DNA from: a virus
IMG/VR virus record: IMGVR_UViG_3300017752_000151
Span: 1-24,795 of that record
Length of the DNA stretch: 24,795 bases
Reading direction: 5' to 3' (one strand)
The notes beneath the pieces were generated by a model. It made no database searches, was not told where the DNA came from, and worked only from the letters and a program-made list of their open reading frames with translations. Below are positions 1 to 8,143 of the stretch, piece after piece (the stretch's first letter is position 1; each line of letters starts with the position of its first letter). The position numbers and the translations under genes were made by a program.

Positions 1-24
1 ATAACATTTATTAGAAAACTAACA

Positions 25-31
25 TATTTAT
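25..31 (+). promoter_or_regulatory. TATTTAT intergenic motif, unit 1
   Basis: First of ten intergenic copies. It lies 22 nt before the first start codon, and its flank continues into the AT palindrome TTTATATATAAA. It is a candidate late-transcription signal; no separate -35 element is evident. The function is inferred only from recurrence and placement. Confidence 0.4.
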
Positions 32-53
32 ATATAAACAAAAAAAGATTACC

Positions 54-710
54 ATGAGTAAATATACAAACTTTGATTTAAGATCCTTTATAGCGGAAGG
101 TAAAAAAGGAAAAGAAGATAAAATGGACGAAGCCGGACCAGGATTCGATCATGATTGTGCAGCACATGTAGTGCATGAAACATACGGATATGGAGTATGT
201 ATCGCAGGAGAGCATACTTTAGTAGAGAATACTGAAACCGGTAAGCACGAAGTAACTCACTATGATGTATTTTTTAAAGAAGGTGGTGTACAGAAAAATA
301 TCCCAGTAAATGAACTAGATATTAAATCACTTGAAGAGCATCATCACGGTAAAAGAAAGAAAAACGAAGACTCTATTGAAGTTTCTGAAGAAGAGCAACT
401 AGACGAGCAAGCTGCTACTGATTTAGTAGACCTTATTCAAAACTTAGATCCTACTCAAATCGCAATGTTAGCATCATATGTAGGAGGAATAGGTGGAGCT
501 GTTGCAGCAAAACTAAAAGCATCAGATTACTGTGATGCAAATCCAGATAATAAGATCTGCAGAGCATGGAAAAGCTTCTCAAAAGACTTCTCATCAGCTA
601 AACAAACAGCTAGAGAAAAAGGAAGAGGCTACGAAGAAGGAGTTGAAGAAACAAAGCTTACTAAAGAAGCAGCTTTCAAAAACGAAATCAAAGACATACT
701 AGATTCATAA
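54..710 (+). CDS. Conserved phage protein upstream of scaffold
   Basis: 218 residues, function not established. Residues about 37-100 contain a His/Tyr/Gly-rich stretch (HVVHETYGYGV, then HYDVFF near 69-74) ending in HHHGKRK at 96-102. This resembles a small domain I associate with hypothetical proteins beside capsid genes of marine T4-like phages. Residues 104-120 are acidic. Residues 122-155 form a helical segment with a small-residue hydrophobic patch (MLASYVGGIGGAVAAKL). The C-terminal part is charged and helical, with two cysteines at 160 and 169. Position just before the scaffold gene suggests a prohead or capsid-assembly role, perhaps occupying the place of T4 gp67/gp68, but no homology to those is visible. 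The ATG follows an A-rich leader without a Shine-Dalgarno sequence. A strong terminator follows. Confidence 0.75.
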   Translation: MSKYTNFDLRSFIAEGKKGKEDKMDEAGPGFDHDCAAHVVHETYGYGVCIAGEHTLVENTETGKHEVTHYDVFFKEGGVQKNIPVNELDIKSLEEHHHGKRKKNEDSIEVSEEEQLDEQAATDLVDLIQNLDPTQIAMLASYVGGIGGAVAAKLKASDYCDANPDNKICRAWKSFSKDFSSAKQTAREKGRGYEEGVEETKLTKEAAFKNEIKDILDS

Positions 711-736
711 GGAAATCTAACACCGCTACACTTAAG

Positions 737-761
737 CCTGACTTTTTGTCAGGTTTTTTTG
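737..761 (+). terminator. Intrinsic terminator after first gene
   Basis: Perfect 6-bp stem CCTGAC/GTCAGG with a TTTTT loop, followed directly by a run of eight T. It ends the first transcription unit and separates it from the scaffold gene. Confidence 0.85.
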
Positions 762-770
762 TTTACTATA

Positions 771-777
771 TATTTAT
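771..777 (+). promoter_or_regulatory. TATTTAT motif before scaffold gene
   Basis: This copy directly follows the terminator and is 92 nt before the scaffold start, the longest motif-to-start distance in the window. The intervening leader holds a possible 19-codon reading frame (780-839) and a hairpin (821-850). Confidence 0.4.
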
Positions 778-820
778 ATATGAATATGCAGTCAAGTACT
801 GTATTAAGAACATATAAACT

Positions 821-850
821 TTCTATTACGATTGATTAATAATCGTAGAA
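821..850 (+). promoter_or_regulatory. Leader hairpin upstream of scaffold gene
   Basis: The arm ACGATT pairs with AATCGT around a 7-nt loop, and TTCT/AGAA extends the stem beyond a 3-nt bulge. It ends 19 nt before the scaffold start and is not followed by a T-tract, so it is not a terminator. The right arm also covers the stop of the possible leader ORF at 780-839. Regulatory function is inference. Confidence 0.35.
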
Positions 851-869
851 ATCACACAAATTTTTTATA

Positions 870-2006
870 ATGGCAAACAAAGATTTATTCAAGCAAGCTA
901 TTGCTGAAGCAAAATCTGTAAGGGAAGCCGCTATTGCTAACGCTAAAGAAGCTTTAGAAGAGACTTTAACACCTCATCTTAAAGACATGTTAGCTTCTAA
1001 ACTACAAGAAATGGAAGATAAATCCGATGAAGTAGAAGAAGTAGTTAACGAAGTCGAAGAAGATGAAGTCGAAGAAGGAATGGATAAAGACAAAAAAGAA
1101 GAAGCAGTAGCTGAAGATCTAACAGTAGCTCCAGAGATGGCTGAAGCTGAAGAAGACGAAGCAGAGGATGATTCAGAAGAATCTGAAGACGACGCTGAGG
1201 AAATCGAAGTTGACGGCGAAGAAGCCGAAGACGAAGACGCTGTTAATGGTGACGAAGATCTAGGAGACTTAACTGTTGATCAGTTTAAGGATATGATCAG
1301 AGACATCATAGCTCAAGAAATGGGCGGCGGCGAAGAAGAAATGGGTGCAGATATGGATGGCGGTGACATCGAAGGTATGGGCGACGAAGCTCCTATCGAA
1401 GAGCCAGCTGACGACATGGAAGTACCAGGAGAAGACGAAGAAGAAATCGATCTTGACGAACTACTTGCAGAACTAGAAGCTACAGTAGCTGAAGGTGATG
1501 ATAAAGAAAAAGATGTAGACGAAGCAAAAGAAGAAGATGACGAAGACAAAGTAGAGGAAGTATCAACTGCTAACTCAACTGATGTCCAAGATACAGCTGA
1601 TTCTCAAGCTCAAGGTACTAACATCAATAGAGTAGTTAACGAAGAAGAACTTACTGAAGCACTCGAAACAATCGAGCAACTTAAGAAAGATCTACACGAA
1701 ACTAATCTTCTAAACTCAAAACTTTTATATGTTAACAAAATCTTTAAGGCTAACAACTTAAGTGAGTCTCAAAAAGTTAACATTATTGCTGCTTTCGATA
1801 AAGCCGAAACAGTAAAAGAAGTAAAACTTGTTTTTGAAACAGTTTCTGAGAATGTTGTAACAAGCAAAAAAGAAACAGTTACAGAATCAAAAGTAAAAGG
1901 AATGGCGTCTAAAGCTACAGGGACTACTGCTACTAAACCAGAAGTAATCAATGAAGTTTCCGATACTGTTCGTAGAATGCAAAAATTAGCTGGAATAATT
2001 AAATAA
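870..2006 (+). CDS. 22: Prohead core scaffold protein (gp22-like)
   Basis: 378 residues. It is predicted to form the internal scaffold on which the capsid protein assembles; in T4 gp22 is then degraded by the prohead protease. The N-terminal 50 residues are a charged helix. Residues about 51-230 are extremely acidic, with Glu/Asp runs and a short Gly/Met-rich segment at 151-172. Residues 257-330 are a predicted coiled coil with the element NLLNSKLLYVNKIFKANNL (279-297) and then a FDKA/EVK/VFETVSE pattern, which I recognise from C-terminal regions of gp22 proteins of marine T4-like phages. The C-terminus RRMQKLAGIIK is also typical. Location immediately before the capsid gene supports the call. 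The acidic codons create a Ser-rich antisense frame that is not a gene. No prohead protease gene is in the window; it presumably lies upstream. Confidence 0.85.
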   Translation: MANKDLFKQAIAEAKSVREAAIANAKEALEETLTPHLKDMLASKLQEMEDKSDEVEEVVNEVEEDEVEEGMDKDKKEEAVAEDLTVAPEMAEAEEDEAEDDSEESEDDAEEIEVDGEEAEDEDAVNGDEDLGDLTVDQFKDMIRDIIAQEMGGGEEEMGADMDGGDIEGMGDEAPIEEPADDMEVPGEDEEEIDLDELLAELEATVAEGDDKEKDVDEAKEEDDEDKVEEVSTANSTDVQDTADSQAQGTNINRVVNEEELTEALETIEQLKKDLHETNLLNSKLLYVNKIFKANNLSESQKVNIIAAFDKAETVKEVKLVFETVSENVVTSKKETVTESKVKGMASKATGTTATKPEVINEVSDTVRRMQKLAGIIK

Positions 2007-2021
2007 ACATTTTTTAAAGAC

Positions 2022-3617
2022 ATGGAAATTAACAATCTTTTAGAAAGCTCAAACAACTACAAAAGCATGCAAGCTGACGCAGCTCGTTTGGCTGAGAAGT
2101 GGTCTGCATCAGGTTTGCTAGAGGGAATCGAGGACGAAAGATATCAGTCAAATATGGCGATGATCCTTGAGAACCAAGCAAAACAAATCGTAGCAGAAGC
2201 TAACTCAACAAACGTAGGCGGAGGAAGCTTTTCTGCTGGCGGAGGAGAACAATGGGCTGGCGTAGCTTTACCATTAGTACGTAAAGTATTCGCACAAATC
2301 GTTGCACAGGACTTTGTATCTGTACAACCAATGAACTTACCTTCAGGTCTAGTATTTTATCTAGACTTTAAATACGGAACTGCTACCAATGGTAGAGGTG
2401 ACGGAGAAAACCTATACGGTAACGTATCATCTGCATCTGTAAAGATGGGAGTAGATACTGACGTAGCTGGTGGTCTTTATGGCGCTGGACAGTTTGGTTA
2501 CTCAATCAACCAAGTAGCCTCTGCTGGAGGAACTGCTGCTGCTGTAGCAACTGCTACATCTGCATCTGTAAACTATGACACTGATGCAGTAGCAAACATT
2601 GCAGGACAGACTTTAGAAACAGTAACTATTGCTACTTCTGAGATCCCAGGATTTGATGAACTAGGCGTTAGAGCGTTTAGATTAGTAGGTACTACTGTTT
2701 TACCTCAGTATACTAAAGTAGTCGGTTCTAATATCGTATTTGTACAATATGGTACAGGAACTCACCTAGCAAACTCTGCTACTCCTGTAATCAACTATCA
2801 CAAGCAACCAGTAGACAACGACAGAGGAGACTTTGAAGCTTCTTCAGGTGCTGCTGTTGATACATCAATCACTATACCAGAAATCGACGTTAAACTTGCT
2901 TCTGAAGCAATTGTTGCCAAAACACGTAAGTTAAAGGCACAATGGACTCCAGAATTTGCTCAAGATCTTAACGCATATCACTCTATCGATGCTGAAGCTG
3001 AGTTAACTTCACTATTAAGTGAATATATCTCAATGGAAATCGATCTAGAGATTCTTGATATGTTGATCTCTCAAGCAAGAACTACAGATAAGTGGTCAGC
3101 TGAGAATAACAAAGTATGGGGAGGTTCAGATTGGACTACTTCTACTTCTGATTTCTACAATACTCAAGGACAGTGGTTCCAAACACTAGGAACTAAAGTT
3201 CAAAAAGTATCTAACAAAATCCACCAGAAGACATTGAGAGGTGGAGCAAACTTTATCGTAACTTCACCTAACGTAGCTACTATCTTAGAATCTATTCCAG
3301 GATATGCTGCTGCAACTGATGGAGATCAGGCAGAGTTTAACATGGGCGTACAAAGAGTAGGTAGCTTAGCTAACCGCTTTAAAGTGTACAAAAATCCTTA
3401 CATGACAGAGAACATCTTGTTATTAGGATTTAGAGGAAGCCAGTTCCTAGAAACAGGAGCTGTATATGCACCTTACGTACCATTAATGATGACTCCTCTA
3501 GTATACGATCCAGAAACCTTCACTCCTAGAAAAGGTTTAATGACTCGTTACGCTAAGAAGATGATCAGACCAGAATTCTACGGAAAAATCTTTATCTCAG
3601 ACTTATCTCAGATCTAA
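2022..3617 (+). CDS. 23: Major capsid protein (gp23 family)
   Basis: 531 residues, similar in length to T4 gp23 (521). It forms the hexameric shell of the head. Family signatures visible are VRKVFAQIVAQDFVSVQPMN followed by PSGLVFYLDFKYG (about residues 87-119), and near the C-terminus MTPLVYDPETFTPRKGLMTR and a PEFYGKIFISDL ending. The N-terminal about 59 residues are helical and end in IVAE|ANST. This fits a processing site for the T4-type prohead protease after E59 (T4 gp23 is cut after Glu65), so mature capsid protein probably starts at A60. An Ala/Gly/Ser/Thr-rich stretch around residues 145-200 is probably a surface insertion. Codons are visibly richer in ATC, AAC and TAC than in the downstream fibre genes, as expected for the most expressed virion protein. 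No gp24-like vertex gene follows. Confidence 0.95.
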   Translation: MEINNLLESSNNYKSMQADAARLAEKWSASGLLEGIEDERYQSNMAMILENQAKQIVAEANSTNVGGGSFSAGGGEQWAGVALPLVRKVFAQIVAQDFVSVQPMNLPSGLVFYLDFKYGTATNGRGDGENLYGNVSSASVKMGVDTDVAGGLYGAGQFGYSINQVASAGGTAAAVATATSASVNYDTDAVANIAGQTLETVTIATSEIPGFDELGVRAFRLVGTTVLPQYTKVVGSNIVFVQYGTGTHLANSATPVINYHKQPVDNDRGDFEASSGAAVDTSITIPEIDVKLASEAIVAKTRKLKAQWTPEFAQDLNAYHSIDAEAELTSLLSEYISMEIDLEILDMLISQARTTDKWSAENNKVWGGSDWTTSTSDFYNTQGQWFQTLGTKVQKVSNKIHQKTLRGGANFIVTSPNVATILESIPGYAAATDGDQAEFNMGVQRVGSLANRFKVYKNPYMTENILLLGFRGSQFLETGAVYAPYVPLMMTPLVYDPETFTPRKGLMTRYAKKMIRPEFYGKIFISDLSQI

Positions 3618-3641
3618 GATTAACTTAGAATAATAATAAAG

Positions 3642-3667
3642 AGAGGGCTTCGGCCCTCTTTTTTTTT
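3642..3667 (+). terminator. Intrinsic terminator after capsid gene
   Basis: Stem AGAGGGC/GCCCTCT closed by a TTCG tetraloop in its stable C(UUCG)G context, followed by nine T. It is the strongest terminator in the window and isolates the head block from the neck block. Confidence 0.92.
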
Positions 3668-3670
3668 GGC

Positions 3671-3677
3671 TATTTAT
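3671..3677 (+). promoter_or_regulatory. TATTTAT motif before neck block
   Basis: Starts 3 nt after the T-tract of the capsid terminator and 15 nt before the next start codon. Overlaps the palindrome TTTATATAAA. It would serve the compact run of neck and tail-completion genes. Confidence 0.42.
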
Positions 3678-3692
3678 ATAAAACTGTAATAA

Positions 3693-4841
3693 ATGGCAAG
3701 TGTAACTATATGGGATGGATCAGCTACTTTTACTTCTGGTAGCTCAACCCCCTTCGGATTTTATGATAGCGATGCTGATTTTCAAACTGATGCAACTAAG
3801 GTAGCAAAGTTTTGTGGTACTCGTTTAGGTTTTCCTTTAATGGATGTAGAGCTTCAAGATCAGAACTTTTTTGCCTGTTTTGAAGAGGCAGTTACAACTT
3901 ACGGAAATGAAGTATTTCAATATAAGATTAGAGAAAACTACCTATCATTAGAAGGTAGCGATAGTACTGCAGGATCGGCTAATAATAAAATAATTAACCC
4001 TACATTAGATAGAGTTGTTAATATTGGTAAAAACTACGGAACTGAAGCAGAAGTAGGAGGATTCGTAACTAGACATACAGGCTCTCTTTCAGTAACTATG
4101 TCTAAACAGGAATACGATTTAGATGCATGGGCAACAGCTGAAGGAGTTGATGGTAGTATAGAAGTAAGAAAAGTATTTTATGAATCACCACCTGCTATAT
4201 TAAGGTACTTTGATCCTTATGCAGGAACAGGTACAGGTGTACAATCGTTAATGGATGCTTTTGACTTCGGTTCATTTAGTCCTGGAGTTAACTTCTTATT
4301 AATGCCAGCATCATATGACCTACTTAAAGTACAAGCAATAGAGTTTAATGATCAAATAAGAAGATCAGCATATACATTCGAACTTGTAAATAATAAACTT
4401 AAAATATTTCCAATACCTAAACAAAACTACAACTTAAGGTTTGAATATTATAAAGTAAATGAAAAGAAAGCAGCTAGTTATCTAAATGGAACAGGATTAG
4501 TAACAAATGTTGCTGAAGTACCATATAATAATCCTAGCTATAATCAAATAAACAGTGTAGGTAGACAATGGGTATTTAGGTATACTTTAGCATTAGCTAA
4601 AGAACTATTAGCATATGTAAGAGGAAAGTACCAAACAGTACCGGTACCTGGATCAGAAGCTACATTAAACCAAGCAGACCTATTAACTGATGCAAGATCA
4701 GAAAAAGAATCATTACTTACTCAACTAAAAGAGATGCTAGATCAAACATCTAGACAAGCTCAGTTAGAAAGAAAAGCTAATGAAGGAGAAAACTTAAAGA
4801 AAACCTTAGGCGATGTGCCTATGACAATATACGTAGGATAA
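3693..4841 (+). CDS. Putative neck protein (gp13-like)
   Basis: 382 residues. An N-terminal Gly/Ser/Thr-rich region is followed by the helical pattern FPLMDVELQDQNFFACFEEA (47-66) and then YGNEVFQYKIRENYLSLEG. I associate this pattern with proteins annotated as gp13-type neck or virion structural proteins in marine T4-like phages. A mid-protein beta region (NFLLMPASYDLLKVQAIEF) precedes a helical C-terminal half (about 300-370) rich in Lys, Glu and Gln. In T4, gp13 joins gp14 on the portal after DNA packaging to form the neck. The role here is inferred from that recognition and from the gp14-like and gp15-like genes that follow. T4 gp13 is shorter (309 residues). The stop overlaps the next start by 1 nt (TAATG), so the two are probably translationally coupled. 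Confidence 0.55.
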   Translation: MASVTIWDGSATFTSGSSTPFGFYDSDADFQTDATKVAKFCGTRLGFPLMDVELQDQNFFACFEEAVTTYGNEVFQYKIRENYLSLEGSDSTAGSANNKIINPTLDRVVNIGKNYGTEAEVGGFVTRHTGSLSVTMSKQEYDLDAWATAEGVDGSIEVRKVFYESPPAILRYFDPYAGTGTGVQSLMDAFDFGSFSPGVNFLLMPASYDLLKVQAIEFNDQIRRSAYTFELVNNKLKIFPIPKQNYNLRFEYYKVNEKKAASYLNGTGLVTNVAEVPYNNPSYNQINSVGRQWVFRYTLALAKELLAYVRGKYQTVPVPGSEATLNQADLLTDARSEKESLLTQLKEMLDQTSRQAQLERKANEGENLKKTLGDVPMTIYVG

Positions 4842-5161
4842 TGAAGTTAAAAGATATCATATTAGGAGAGGCTATATACACACCTTACCGTGCTATGGTA
4901 CAAGTTGTGAGTAGAGATACTAGTCCTTCGGTACTAGCTGACCTTATTAGAGCTCTTCCTGGTGTTACTACCTGCACTATAGCAGGATCGGATGATGTAG
5001 CTAATAAGTATATTTTTAAAGTTAAACTAATCACAACTAAACCATCATCAGAAGCATTTATATCATTGAAACAGAATGCAATGAGTAAGTATGTAGAAAT
5101 AAATGCGTTTAAAGTAGCTGCAAACTCAGTTGAACGTATGAAAAGACCAGGAGAATACTAA
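4841..5161 (+). CDS. Small conserved protein in neck block
   Basis: 106 residues, not recognised. The pattern YRAMVQVVSR, a helix ending in ALPGVTTCTIAG, a strand YIFKVKLIT and a C-terminal helix with basic residues suggests a compact alpha/beta ferredoxin-like (beta-alpha-beta-beta) fold. The N-terminus MKLKDIILGEA has no signal peptide. It is locked between the gp13-like and gp14-like genes (overlap of 1 nt on the left, gap of 1 nt on the right), so a role in neck or head-tail joining is likely but unproven. Confidence 0.7.
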   Translation: MKLKDIILGEAIYTPYRAMVQVVSRDTSPSVLADLIRALPGVTTCTIAGSDDVANKYIFKVKLITTKPSSEAFISLKQNAMSKYVEINAFKVAANSVERMKRPGEY

Positions 5162-5162
5162 T

Positions 5163-5648
5163 ATGTTATTTGGATCAGGAAGAGACTTCGATTTACTCGT
5201 TAATATTAACAGAGAACTACTAAAAGATATAGTAGAACAAGAGATTCTTTACCATAAGTTAAGTTTAGAAGACTTAGACGTTAACTTATATGGAGAATCA
5301 CTACAGAAATCTTATTGGGCAGCTGTAAAACTAAACTGTTTAATAACTAGAGGTGATCAAGTGATAGATATTGATGACTTCGGACCAGATTTAGGTAGAG
5401 AAGCATCATTTGCCTTTTTAAGACCTGATTTAGTAGATACTAGTGTAGTTCCTGAAGTAGGAGATATAGTTCAATGGCATAATGACTTCTATGAAGTTGA
5501 TACAGTTAGAGAAAATCAACTTCTCTTAGGTAGAGATAAGAGTTATAACCTTGCTTCTTATGGTAACGGGTTTGGTTCTTCACTTTCTATTATTTTAGAT
5601 TGTCATTTAACAAGAGCCGACAGAGTTGGCATAACAGAAGTAAGATAA
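5163..5648 (+). CDS. Putative neck protein (gp14-like)
   Basis: 161 residues. Residues 8-40 are helical (FDLLVNINRELLKDIVEQEI) and lead to a beta-rich body with NLYGESLQKSYW, an FGPDLGREASFAFLRPDLV segment and PEVGDIVQWHNDFYEVDTV. The YGES and 'P..GDIVxWxxxxYEVD' patterns are ones I associate with gp14-like neck or head-closure proteins of T4-like marine phages. The GDIVxW strand is also common to head-closure folds generally. T4 gp14 is longer (256 residues), so this would be a short version. An AGGAG sequence ending about 10 nt before the ATG is one of the few Shine-Dalgarno-like sites in the window, though it lies in the preceding coding region. Confidence 0.55.
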   Translation: MLFGSGRDFDLLVNINRELLKDIVEQEILYHKLSLEDLDVNLYGESLQKSYWAAVKLNCLITRGDQVIDIDDFGPDLGREASFAFLRPDLVDTSVVPEVGDIVQWHNDFYEVDTVRENQLLLGRDKSYNLASYGNGFGSSLSIILDCHLTRADRVGITEVR

Positions 5649-5649
5649 T

Positions 5650-6471
5650 ATGGCAGAAAACACTCCAACTCCTAAATCTCAAGAGCAACTATCTAACGAA
5701 AGCTTAGGTTTAAGCACATCTACTACAAATAATAGAGCTTACCAGTTAAATCGTAATGATAACGTTGAGAATCTTACTATTGGTATAAAAGATATTGATG
5801 AAGCTATCTTTTACTACTTTAATGAAGTATTAAAACCCTCTGTTACACAGAATGGTAAAGTAATAAACGTTCCTATTGTGTATGGTTCACCTGAAAGGTG
5901 GGCAGCTATGCAGAAAGACGGGTATTACCGTGATAAAAACGGTAAAATGCAAGCACCTCTCATAGTATTTAGGAGAGATAGTCTAGAACGCAATAGAAAC
6001 CTAGGAAATAAGCTAGATGGCAATAAACCAGTGCACTTTGGAGTATTTCAAAAGAAGTTTTCAAGAAAAAACTCATATGATAAGTTTGATGTATTGAATA
6101 ACAGAGAACCTGTTAAAGAATACTATGCAGTAGCTATACCAGATTATGTAAATATAGTGTATAGTTGTATTATTTATACTGATTATATGGAACAAAACAA
6201 TAAAATCATAGAAGGTATTAACTTTGCTTCTGATTCTTACTGGGGAAATCCATCTAAGTTTAGATTTAGAGCTATGATTGATAACTATACAACTGCTACT
6301 GAGATAGTTCAAGGTAATGATAGACTAGTTAAGACTAACTTTAATATAAATCTACTTGGTCATATAGTAACAGATGCTATAAATGCACAAGCTCACAATA
6401 CAAAAAAGCATTATTCTAAAGCAGCAGTTAAAGTAACTACTGAAACCACTGGAAATATAAACGATATATAA
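5650..6471 (+). CDS. 15: Tail sheath stabilizer/completion protein (gp15-like)
   Basis: 273 residues, almost exactly the T4 gp15 length (272). In T4, gp15 forms a hexamer that terminates the sheath and tube and connects the tail to the head neck. The recognised core is IFYYFNEVLKPSVTQNGK (53-70), then VPIVYGSPERWAAMQKDGYY (74-93), then RDKNGKMQAPLIVFRRDSLE (94-113). This is the characteristic gp15 run of 'F.YFNE', 'YGSPERW' and 'DKNGK...PLI.FRR'. The first 35 residues are a flexible Ser/Thr/Asn-rich tail. Its neighbours on the left are the neck genes. On the right the T4 order would continue to gp16/gp17, but here a fibre cluster begins after a 1-nt gap. Confidence 0.9.
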   Translation: MAENTPTPKSQEQLSNESLGLSTSTTNNRAYQLNRNDNVENLTIGIKDIDEAIFYYFNEVLKPSVTQNGKVINVPIVYGSPERWAAMQKDGYYRDKNGKMQAPLIVFRRDSLERNRNLGNKLDGNKPVHFGVFQKKFSRKNSYDKFDVLNNREPVKEYYAVAIPDYVNIVYSCIIYTDYMEQNNKIIEGINFASDSYWGNPSKFRFRAMIDNYTTATEIVQGNDRLVKTNFNINLLGHIVTDAINAQAHNTKKHYSKAAVKVTTETTGNINDI

Positions 6472-6472
6472 G

Positions 6473-8140
6473 ATGGCAGGTAGATTTGATAGTATTTTAT
6501 CGGGATCGTTAGTATTTAGCAAAGATGGTGTATTCGCTTCTAGTGTAGTACCCCATCCTAATGCACTTACAATCACTGGATCTGTTAAAATATCAGGTTC
6601 TAACTTAATATTAAATGGTAGTGATGTAGGATTACGTATAACTACATTAGAATCTGGTCAAGGAGCAGATCAAGTTAAGTTTGGAGCTATTACTTTATGG
6701 ACAGCATCTATATCAGAATGGACAGGTTCTACTAATCAGTACATAGCTAACCTTAATGATGTATCAGGTTCATTAAATATATTTACTGGATCAGTAGAAA
6801 GTAGAGTTTCCTTATTAGAAACTTCTTCTTCACTTGAAAATATATCATCTTCTTTATTAGATACAAGATTAACTACTATAGAAAGTAAAGCTCTAATAAG
6901 TAGTTCAGCTCAAATCGATGCTTTAGGGTTTTTATCTTCAAGTATAACAGGTATTGTATCAAGATCAGCACAGATATCCGATTTAGGATTCATTACTGGT
7001 AGTAAATATAGTCAGTTAGAAGAAATACCAGGCGGTATCTTATCATCATCAGCCCAAATAGCTACTGAAATATCAGGAGCAGGAGCTATGACTTATGTAA
7101 CTAGTAGTGATCTTAACTTAAAAGAGATAAAAATCAATGATTATGATGCAGATGTTGCTGCTACTTACAATAGCGGTAGGCTAACACTTACTTTTGGTAC
7201 ACCTGCACAACCTTCTTCTATTAATATAGCATTATCTGGGTTTGATACCGATAGATTTAATCAAACATCCGATTCATATAATGTAAATGCTACATGGAAT
7301 AACGGAGGATACATTATACATACTGCATCTATATACGAAGGCAATGTACTACTATCAGAAGTTAATACAGGAACATCAATATCCTTACCAACTTCATCAA
7401 TAGGTAGTCATACTTACAAACTAATCTATACAGCTAGTTCGCCTTTAGATAACTCTATATATACAAACAGTGATACTGTTACTGGAACACTATCAAAAAC
7501 TAATCCTGCACAACCTTCACTAACATCTACACCATCAGTACAGTTAGGATATAGTTCAAATCAAATAGAACAAGGAGCTACAGGTAGTATTACATTTACT
7601 TCATCATCATCTGGTACAAGTAACCAATGGGAGCTTGATAGAACTGAAACAAATCTAACAAGTCCTTATAATATTACTGGTGCATTAACAGGATCATCAT
7701 CTATATCTATAACAGCTACTGCATATTATGATTCTCCATCAGGTCAAAACTCACCTGACACTAGTACTACACGTACAAGAACTAATACATACAGTAAAAT
7801 AAGAAGTGTAAGGTTTGGAGCAAGTACTTTAACTACGTTTAATACAAGTCAACTATCAGATTTAGCTTTTTGGGATAACACTATAGGTGGAGATGTAGGC
7901 ACTATTGATAAAGGCAACACTAATCCAAGTGGAGATAGTGTAACTATAGCATGGTCTGGAGATAAGTTTCACTATATAGTATATGATAGTTCAAGAAGTA
8001 ACTTATCCAACATTACTACTAGCGGTTTTGGGGTACTAGGACAGTTTAGTGTAACAACTATAGGTCAATACAAGGTATATAAAACAAATACACTACAAGC
8101 CGGTGGAGCCGGAAGTAGTATAACATATGATTTAACATAA
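6473..8140 (+). CDS. Fibre-like structural protein with SSSAQI repeats
   Basis: 555 residues. The N-terminal part is made of short beta strands of the 'ITGSVKISGSN' type. Residues 115-140 are helical, perhaps a short trimeric coiled coil. Three SSAQI-type motifs follow at about 143-148, 163-168 and 191-196, the first two followed by D.LGF. Residues about 210-440 look like beta-sandwich modules. The C-terminal about 110 residues (from RSVRFGASTL) form a separate Gly/Tyr-rich domain ending in YKVYKTN...TYDL, a pattern seen at the tips of phage appendage proteins. No signal peptide or membrane segment is present. Probable role is a tail or neck fibre or baseplate-attached decoration; the exact site is unknown. 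Confidence 0.75.
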   Translation: MAGRFDSILSGSLVFSKDGVFASSVVPHPNALTITGSVKISGSNLILNGSDVGLRITTLESGQGADQVKFGAITLWTASISEWTGSTNQYIANLNDVSGSLNIFTGSVESRVSLLETSSSLENISSSLLDTRLTTIESKALISSSAQIDALGFLSSSITGIVSRSAQISDLGFITGSKYSQLEEIPGGILSSSAQIATEISGAGAMTYVTSSDLNLKEIKINDYDADVAATYNSGRLTLTFGTPAQPSSINIALSGFDTDRFNQTSDSYNVNATWNNGGYIIHTASIYEGNVLLSEVNTGTSISLPTSSIGSHTYKLIYTASSPLDNSIYTNSDTVTGTLSKTNPAQPSLTSTPSVQLGYSSNQIEQGATGSITFTSSSSGTSNQWELDRTETNLTSPYNITGALTGSSSISITATAYYDSPSGQNSPDTSTTRTRTNTYSKIRSVRFGASTLTTFNTSQLSDLAFWDNTIGGDVGTIDKGNTNPSGDSVTIAWSGDKFHYIVYDSSRSNLSNITTSGFGVLGQFSVTTIGQYKVYKTNTLQAGGAGSSITYDLT

Positions 8141-8143
8141 GAT

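Noticed and set aside
1313-1549. Minus-strand Ser-rich reading frame of 78 codons
   Set aside because: It is the antisense of the Glu/Asp-rich scaffold gene; GAA/GAC codons read backward give TTC/GTC and Ser-type codons. No leader signal is present.
1769-2056. Minus-strand frame of 95 codons
   Set aside because: It overlaps the end of the scaffold gene and the start of the capsid gene, both strongly supported on the + strand.
6073-6576. Two overlapping minus-strand frames of 79 and 74 codons
   Set aside because: They lie opposite the gp15-like gene and the next gene start, and have low-complexity Ile/Tyr/Ser composition as expected from AT-rich antisense.
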